From an uncultured Anaerovibrio sp. (GTDB lineage Bacteria > Bacillota > Negativicutes > Selenomonadales > Selenomonadaceae), in NCBI GenBank assembly GCA_902785445.1, contig CACZYN010000064.1, positions 1 to 9,397 of the forward strand: a DNA stretch of 9,397 nucleotides. Direction: 5' to 3'. Position 1 is the first letter of the stretch. Each line of letters opens with the position of its first letter. Positions 5,776 through 9,397 of the stretch are shown here, piece by piece. The notes under the pieces were generated by a model, which was not told where the DNA came from, made no database searches, and was given only the letters and a program-made list of their open reading frames with translations. A program made the position numbers and the translations under genes.

Positions 5776-6828
5776 ATGGCAAAGAAACGACTTAATCCAG
5801 AAAGTTTTGATTTTCCGGTAGAAGAGATTAAGAGCGGTTTGTATAGTGATATTTATTTTTTGCGCACTCAGGAAATCCTTAATCACGCCAATTACCATCC
5901 AAGGGTTACCATGCAGATTTTTCAGCGTGATTATGCCACCTTGTGCGGTATAGATGAGGCGATTGCCCTTATTAAACGGTGTGCTTATCACCCTGAGAAG
6001 ATTAAAATACGGGCTCTCCACGATGGGGATAAAATTGAACCATGGGAGACCGTTATGACCATTGAAGGGGATTTGGCGGATTTCAGTCATTTGGAAACGG
6101 TATATTTGGGAATTATTGCCCGTCAGACCAAGGTAGCGACCAACTGTGCCAAAGCAGTGGAAGCGGCTAATGGTAAGCCGGTATTGTTCTTCCCGTCCCG
6201 TTTTGATCATTACGCGGTACAAAAGGGAGATGGTTATGCGGCTAAAATCGGCGGTATGGCCAATGTTTCTACTCCAGCCAATGCTTTGAGCTGGGGAATT
6301 GAGGCGGCTGGTACTATTCCTCACGCACTGATTGCTGCTTGCGGTGGAGATACCCTGAAGGCTACCCAGATGTTTGATGAGTATATTGATCCGAAAATTA
6401 ATCGGGTAGCTTTGGTTGATTTCAATAATGACTGTGTGGGTACAAGCTTGAAGGTAGCTCGGGAATTAGGGGACAAGCTCTACGGAGTTCGTCTTGACAC
6501 TTCGGACAAGATGGTGGACAAATCCCTTATCGGTCAGATGGGGCATTTTAAACCAACCGGGGTAAATGAGCAGCTGGTCAGAAATGTTCGTGAGGCTTTG
6601 GACAAGGAAGGCTTCCAGCATGTAAAGATTATGGTTTCCGGTGGCTTTAATCCGGAGCGTATCCGCCTTTTTGAAACCAATAATGTACCGGTGGATGTAT
6701 ATGCAGTAGGCAGTAATATCTTTGCTACCAATGCCGATTTTACCGCTGATATTGTTCTGGTTGATGGTAAGCCTTGCGCTAAAGCCGGTCGGGCCTTTAG
6801 TGACAATCCACGCCTTGAGGATGTGTGA
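5776..6828 (+). CDS. pncB: Nicotinate phosphoribosyltransferase (NAPRTase)
   Basis: This enzyme couples ATP hydrolysis to formation of nicotinate mononucleotide from nicotinate and PRPP, the entry step of Preiss-Handler NAD salvage. At 350 residues it is the shorter NAPRTase type (Thermoplasma-like) rather than the roughly 400-480-residue forms. Family marks include the N-terminal GLYSDIYFLRT (21-31), LETVYLGIIARQTKVAT (106-122), FFPSRFDHYAVQKGDGYAAK (138-157), GTIPHALIAACGGDT (179-193, where H183 is the likely phosphorylated histidine), YGVRLDTSDK (236-245), MVSGGFN (286-292) and YAVGSNI (309-315), the last two being phosphate-binding loops. The start is the ATG at 5776 with SD AGGAGG (5759-5764), 11 nt away. 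The first half also carries a 184-codon antisense open frame that I regard as a shadow. A tiny membrane ORF begins 2 nt after the stop. Confidence 0.94.
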   Translation: MAKKRLNPESFDFPVEEIKSGLYSDIYFLRTQEILNHANYHPRVTMQIFQRDYATLCGIDEAIALIKRCAYHPEKIKIRALHDGDKIEPWETVMTIEGDLADFSHLETVYLGIIARQTKVATNCAKAVEAANGKPVLFFPSRFDHYAVQKGDGYAAKIGGMANVSTPANALSWGIEAAGTIPHALIAACGGDTLKATQMFDEYIDPKINRVALVDFNNDCVGTSLKVARELGDKLYGVRLDTSDKMVDKSLIGQMGHFKPTGVNEQLVRNVREALDKEGFQHVKIMVSGGFNPERIRLFETNNVPVDVYAVGSNIFATNADFTADIVLVDGKPCAKAGRAFSDNPRLEDV

Positions 6829-6830
6829 TT

Positions 6831-6908
6831 ATGGGAGACATAGTGGTATTTGCCTTGGTTTTGGCCATGGTACTTTATGCCTTTTGGGATGAATTGTTCA
6901 CCCACTGA
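6831..6908 (+). CDS. Candidate 25-residue single-pass membrane peptide
   Basis: The ATG at 6831 opens a 25-codon ORF ending TGA at 6908. Its product starts MGDIVVFALVLAMVLYAF and ends WDELFTH: a short acidic N-terminus, about 15 hydrophobic residues and a polar aromatic tail, the layout of a small transmembrane protein. It begins 2 nt after the pncB stop, has GAGG (6817-6820) 10 nt upstream and ends about 20 nt before a terminator, so it would be the last cistron of the pncB unit. I recognise no family. Chance occurrence cannot be excluded, although the spacing and hydrophobic profile favour a real gene. Confidence 0.5.
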   Translation: MGDIVVFALVLAMVLYAFWDELFTH

Positions 6909-6928
6909 TAAAAAAAGAAATAATTTTG

Positions 6929-6959
6929 GCTGGGAAATATTGTATATTTCCCAGCTTTT
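6929..6959 (+). terminator. Rho-independent terminator of the pncB unit
   Basis: A perfect 11-bp stem, GCTGGGAAATA (6929-6939) with TATTTCCCAGC (6945-6955), loop TTGTA, is followed by TTTTATATT. It lies 20 nt after the small ORF. Confidence 0.88.
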
Positions 6960-6994
6960 ATATTGATTAGTCCTGCCAAATGATTAAAAAATAC

Positions 6995-7023
6995 TTCACA
7001 TAGATGAAAATATTTAATATTAT
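6995..7023 (+). promoter_or_regulatory. Candidate sigma-70 promoter of dprA
   Basis: TTCACA (6995-7000), a 17-nt spacer and TATTAT (7018-7023) match consensus at 5/6 and 5/6. The predicted start is near 7030, giving a leader of about 40 nt. The -10 lies inside the left arm of the inverted repeat at 7014-7056. Confidence 0.6.
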
Positions 7024-7056
7024 TAAAGAGAAATATAAAATTATTAATAATATTAA
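7014..7056. repeat. 13-bp perfect inverted repeat in dprA leader
   Basis: TTAATATTATTAA (7014-7026) and its exact complement TTAATAATATTAA (7044-7056) are separated by 17 nt. The arms are pure A/T, so chance is a real possibility. The left arm covers the proposed -10 and the right arm ends 4 nt before the dprA SD (7061). Confidence 0.55.
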
Positions 7057-7070
7057 GTATGAGGTGAAAA

Positions 7071-8171
7071 ATGGATAAATATTATTTGGCAATTTTACAA
7101 AACATACCTGAACTTTCTGAGGCTCCATTGGAAGGCCTATTGGAACACTTTGTTACGGGAGAAAGTATCTGGCGGGCGACAGATGAAGAGCTGAAATGCT
7201 CTCACCTATTGACAGATATTCAGGTACAGGCTTTGCTTGCTTTTCGCCTGGAGCATCCCGATTACCCACATAAGCTGGCAGAGCAGTGTCAAAAGCTCCA
7301 TCTTTCCTTGTGTACTATCACGGAGAAGGAATATCCGCCACTTTTAAAGGAAGCTTATAATCCGCCCTTGGTGTTGTTTTACCGGGGAAAGTTGCAAAAT
7401 GCTTGCCCGCGTATTGCCATGGTAGGGTCTCGGAAGATAACTTCCTATGGTAGGGCGGTAGCGGAAAAGTTCAGTGTTTCTCTGGCCGGGCAAGGCTTTT
7501 GTATAGTTAGCGGAGGTGCCTATGGAGTGGATACGGAAAGCCATAGGGGAGCTTTGTCTACAGGGGTTACTGAAGCGGTTTTGGGCTGCGGTTTGGATAT
7601 TTCCTATCCTGCCGCCAACCGAAAGCTTTTGGCTGAAATCGCTGAAAAGGGCGCAGTGATTTCCGAATATCTTCCCGGTACGCCACCGCTAAAACACCAT
7701 TTTCCTGCCCGAAACCGGATTATTGCCGGCATGTCCCTGGGAGTGCTGGTGGTGGAGGCGGCTCAGCGAAGTGGTTCCCTTATAACAGCCAAATTAGGTT
7801 TGGAATTTGGACGGGATATTTTTGCCGTTCCAGCCAGTATTTTCGCAGATGGAAGCATTGGCAGCAATCAACTTATTCAGCAAGGAGCCAAGCCGGTACT
7901 TGACAGTGAGGATATAATAATTGAATATAGGGGTAAAATAAAATTAAAGACTTTATCCCAAAAAAATGGTAAGATGGAAAAAGATTGTGCTTTATCAAGG
8001 GAGGAAAGGGAGATCTACTCTCTCCTGCGTCCGGATATACCCATGTCCATCGATGACATAATCTTTCAATTACCAACAGCCAGCCCAGCCCAGTTGAGCG
8101 TTATTTTGCTCCAGCTGGAAATAAAGGGATTGGTTCGCAGTGATAAAACACATATGTATGTGAGAAAATAA
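7071..8171 (+). CDS. dprA: DNA processing protein DprA (Smf)
   Basis: DprA binds incoming single-stranded DNA and loads RecA during natural transformation; it is also widespread in non-competent bacteria. The 366 residues show the standard layout. A helical SAM-like N-terminal part covers about 1-80. The Rossmann-like DprA domain spans about 85-290, with YPPLLKEAYNPPLVLFYRG (88-106), AMVGSRKITSYGR (116-128), IVSGGAYGVDTESHRGAL (145-162), FPARNRIIAG (211-220), RSGSLITAKLGLEFGRDIFAVP (233-254) and GSNQLIQQGAKP (264-275). A C-terminal winged-helix-like domain covers about 308-366. The SGGAYGVD loop differs slightly from the common SGLARGID. The start ATG (7071) follows GAGGTGA (7061-7067). It precedes topA, the usual Firmicutes order. 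No other competence genes are in the window. Confidence 0.96.
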   Translation: MDKYYLAILQNIPELSEAPLEGLLEHFVTGESIWRATDEELKCSHLLTDIQVQALLAFRLEHPDYPHKLAEQCQKLHLSLCTITEKEYPPLLKEAYNPPLVLFYRGKLQNACPRIAMVGSRKITSYGRAVAEKFSVSLAGQGFCIVSGGAYGVDTESHRGALSTGVTEAVLGCGLDISYPAANRKLLAEIAEKGAVISEYLPGTPPLKHHFPARNRIIAGMSLGVLVVEAAQRSGSLITAKLGLEFGRDIFAVPASIFADGSIGSNQLIQQGAKPVLDSEDIIIEYRGKIKLKTLSQKNGKMEKDCALSREEREIYSLLRPDIPMSIDDIIFQLPTASPAQLSVILLQLEIKGLVRSDKTHMYVRK

Positions 8172-8181
8172 AATGAGACTT

Positions 8182-8214
8182 ATTCAGTAGGAATTTTATA
8201 CTCCTACTGAATTT
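8182..8214 (+). terminator. Hairpin after dprA, weak terminator
   Basis: A perfect 11-bp stem, ATTCAGTAGGA (8182-8192) with TCCTACTGAAT (8202-8212), has a 9-nt loop, but only TTT follows. Position 10 nt past the dprA stop suggests a terminator or 3'-end stabiliser; partial read-through into topA is likely. Confidence 0.55.
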
Positions 8215-8238
8215 AGTCGAATTAATCCAGAGCTTATG

Positions 8239-8279
8239 GGTGCTCATCTTCCACCTGGGAGGTGGGAGATTTAGCAACC
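8239..8279 (+). promoter_or_regulatory. Strong hairpin in the topA leader, function unknown
   Basis: ATCTTCCACCT (8246-8256) pairs with AGGTGGGAGAT (8260-8270) through 11 pairs (one G-T) around a GGG loop. Outer pairs extend it: TGCT (8241-8244) with AGCA (8273-8276), and GG (8239-8240) with CC (8278-8279). It ends about 14 nt before the topA SD. A short TTTA follows the inner stem, so it could attenuate transcription or control translation. It matches no leader family I recognise. Confidence 0.45.
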
Positions 8280-8306
8280 GTTAGCGTGGGAAAAGGGGGA
8301 CATTTT

Positions 8307-9397
8307 GTGGCTGCAACCCAAAATGAAAAAGTGAAAATAAAAAAGACATCTACCAAGGCAACTAAAAAGGCCAAGGGCAACAAGACGACAAAGGGCACCA
8401 AGAATACATTGGTGCTAGTGGAGTCGCCTACTAAAGCCAAGACCATTGAGCGATATCTGGGTAAGGGCTATGTTGTAAAGGCCTCCATGGGGCATTTGCG
8501 GGATTTACCGAAAAGTCAATTTGCCATTGATGTGGACAATAATTTTGAGCCTAAATACATCAACATACGAGGCAAGGGCGCTCTCATAAAGGAATTGAAA
8601 AAAGAAGCCAGCAAAGCGGATAAAGTATATCTGGCCAGTGACCCGGACCGGGAGGGAGAGGCCATCGCCTGGCATTTGGCTCATATCTTTGATATTGATG
8701 CGTCCTCGGATTGCCGTATCGTATTTAATGAAATAACCAAAGGAGCTATTCAGGCTGCAGTAAAGGAGCCCCATCCGATTAATATTGATCGGGTGGATGC
8801 CCAGCAGGCCCGGCGGATGCTGGACCGGATTGTGGGCTATAAATTAAGTCCGTTGCTTTGGCGTAAGGTGCGTAAGGGCCGAGCGGGAAGATGAGATTTT
8901 AAATTTCGTTTCCGTGGAATACTGGACTATCGGTACCAAGCTGAAAAAAGGGAAATCCCCGCAGTTTGAAGCTGAGTTGGCCCAGATTGATGGCAAGAAG
9001 GTCGATATCAATAATGGGCAGGATGCCGCCAAGGTTCAAGCCAAGCTGGAAGGCTGTCAGTGGCTGGTTGATGATGTAAAAAATCGCCAGCGGGTTCGCA
9101 AAGCCACTGCGCCATTTACTACCAGCAGCCTGCAGCAGGATGCTGCCAGAAAACTAGGCTTTACTTCCAAACGTACCATGATGGTTGCCCAGCAGCTGTA
9201 TGAAGGTATTGATTTAGGGCGCAAGGGACCAGTGGGTCTCATTACATATATGCGTACTGACTCTACCCGTATTTCAGACCAGGCAATGGGGGAGGCCAAG
9301 GAATACATTCTCACTAATTTTGGGGATAGCTATTATCCAGCCAAAGCCAATGTTTACCAGGCGGGGAAGAAGGCCCAGGATGCTCATGAGGCTATCC
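8307..9397 (+). pseudogene. topA: DNA topoisomerase I TopA, frame broken at 8880/8881 and cut by the window end
   Basis: TopA is the type IA enzyme that relaxes negative supercoils. The start is GTG 8307 with SD AAGGGGGA (8293-8300); the upstream in-frame GTG at 8262 lies inside a hairpin and lacks an SD. Frame one has a Lys-rich tail (11 Lys in residues 1-33), TOPRIM VESPTKAKT (38-46, E39), DPDREGEAIAW (112-122, metal ligands D112, D114, E116) and RRMLDRIVGYKLSPLLW (169-185). It then reads KVRKG-RAGR and stops at 8892-8894, giving 195 codons. From GAG 8881 another frame continues TopA without a stop to the window end: EREDEILNF, LEGCQWLVDDV, then ITYMRTDSTR with the catalytic Tyr codon at 9247-9249. 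The LSAGRVQS...RLI segment (about 15 residues) normally between KG and ERE is absent, which implies about 44 nt lost. As written, no active enzyme is made. topA is normally essential, so a sequencing or assembly error is at least as likely as true loss. Confidence 0.85.
8877..8894 (+). other. Deletion junction in topA
   Basis: GGC (8877-8879) is the Gly codon of KVRKG in the first frame, and GAG (8881) begins EREDEIL in the second, leaving a single C at 8880 between them. The frames therefore differ by one base and the conserved linker is missing. In the first frame a TGA follows at 8892-8894. Confidence 0.8.

Noticed and set aside
5770..6324. 184-codon minus-strand ORF over the start of pncB
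   Set aside because: It overlaps well-supported pncB coding sequence, has no recognisable motif, and would run through the pncB SD.
8262..8306. Upstream GTG start giving topA 15 extra residues
   Set aside because: The GTG lies inside a strong hairpin with no suitable SD; the GTG at 8307 has AAGGGGGA at good distance.
8880..8894. Programmed ribosomal frameshift in topA
   Set aside because: No slippery heptamer is present, and a frameshift would not restore the missing LSAGRVQS segment.
1..9397. CRISPR array, transposon, prophage or defence island
   Set aside because: No regularly spaced repeats, transposase, integrase or known defence gene was seen; the content is housekeeping genes in familiar order.

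Overview
The window holds ordinary low-to-mid G+C Firmicutes-type chromosome. I read it as a Negativicutes/Selenomonadales-like anaerobe. The support is gene order (rpoD-trmK-nif3; dprA-topA), strong SD sites, a class A RNase P RNA and a c-di-AMP riboswitch. The lineage call is inference, because no 16S or other diagnostic marker is present.

Layout. (1) Positions 1-1262 carry the 3' part of the primary sigma factor gene rpoD, closed by a hairpin terminator. (2) Positions 1330-3470 are a tight + strand run: trmK (tRNA m1A22 methyltransferase), a Nif3-family metal protein overlapping it by 4 nt, and thiE (thiamine phosphate synthase) 3 nt further on. (3) Positions 3513-4799 form an RNA-rich block: a near-ideal promoter, the RNase P RNA gene rnpB, a c-di-AMP (ydaO/yuaA) riboswitch starting about 30 nt after rnpB with no visible terminator between them, and a secreted PG-binding/NlpC-P60 cell wall hydrolase that starts at TTG. 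(4) Positions 4807-5657, minus strand, carry folB (dihydroneopterin aldolase) and, upstream of it, a 117-residue protein resembling the N-terminal extension found on some clostridial dihydropteroate synthases. (5) From a divergent intergenic region, + strand pncB (nicotinate phosphoribosyltransferase) is followed by a 25-codon membrane-peptide ORF and a terminator. (6) dprA (7071-8171) has a recognisable promoter and an AT-rich inverted repeat in its leader. (7) topA (8307 to the window end) follows two hairpins. Its frame is broken at 8880/8881, where about 44 nt coding for the near-invariant LSAGRVQS segment appear to be missing.

Most genes are housekeeping: transcription, tRNA maturation and modification, cofactor synthesis (thiamine, folate, NAD), DNA uptake/recombination and supercoiling. 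The cell wall hydrolase is probably governed by c-di-AMP. I see no mobile element, CRISPR array, defence system or obviously transferred block. The points most worth a second look are the topA lesion, the rnpB/riboswitch tandem, the free-standing FolP-extension-like protein beside folB, the insert in sigma-70, the apparently missing GGU motif in RNase P RNA and the tiny membrane ORF after pncB.
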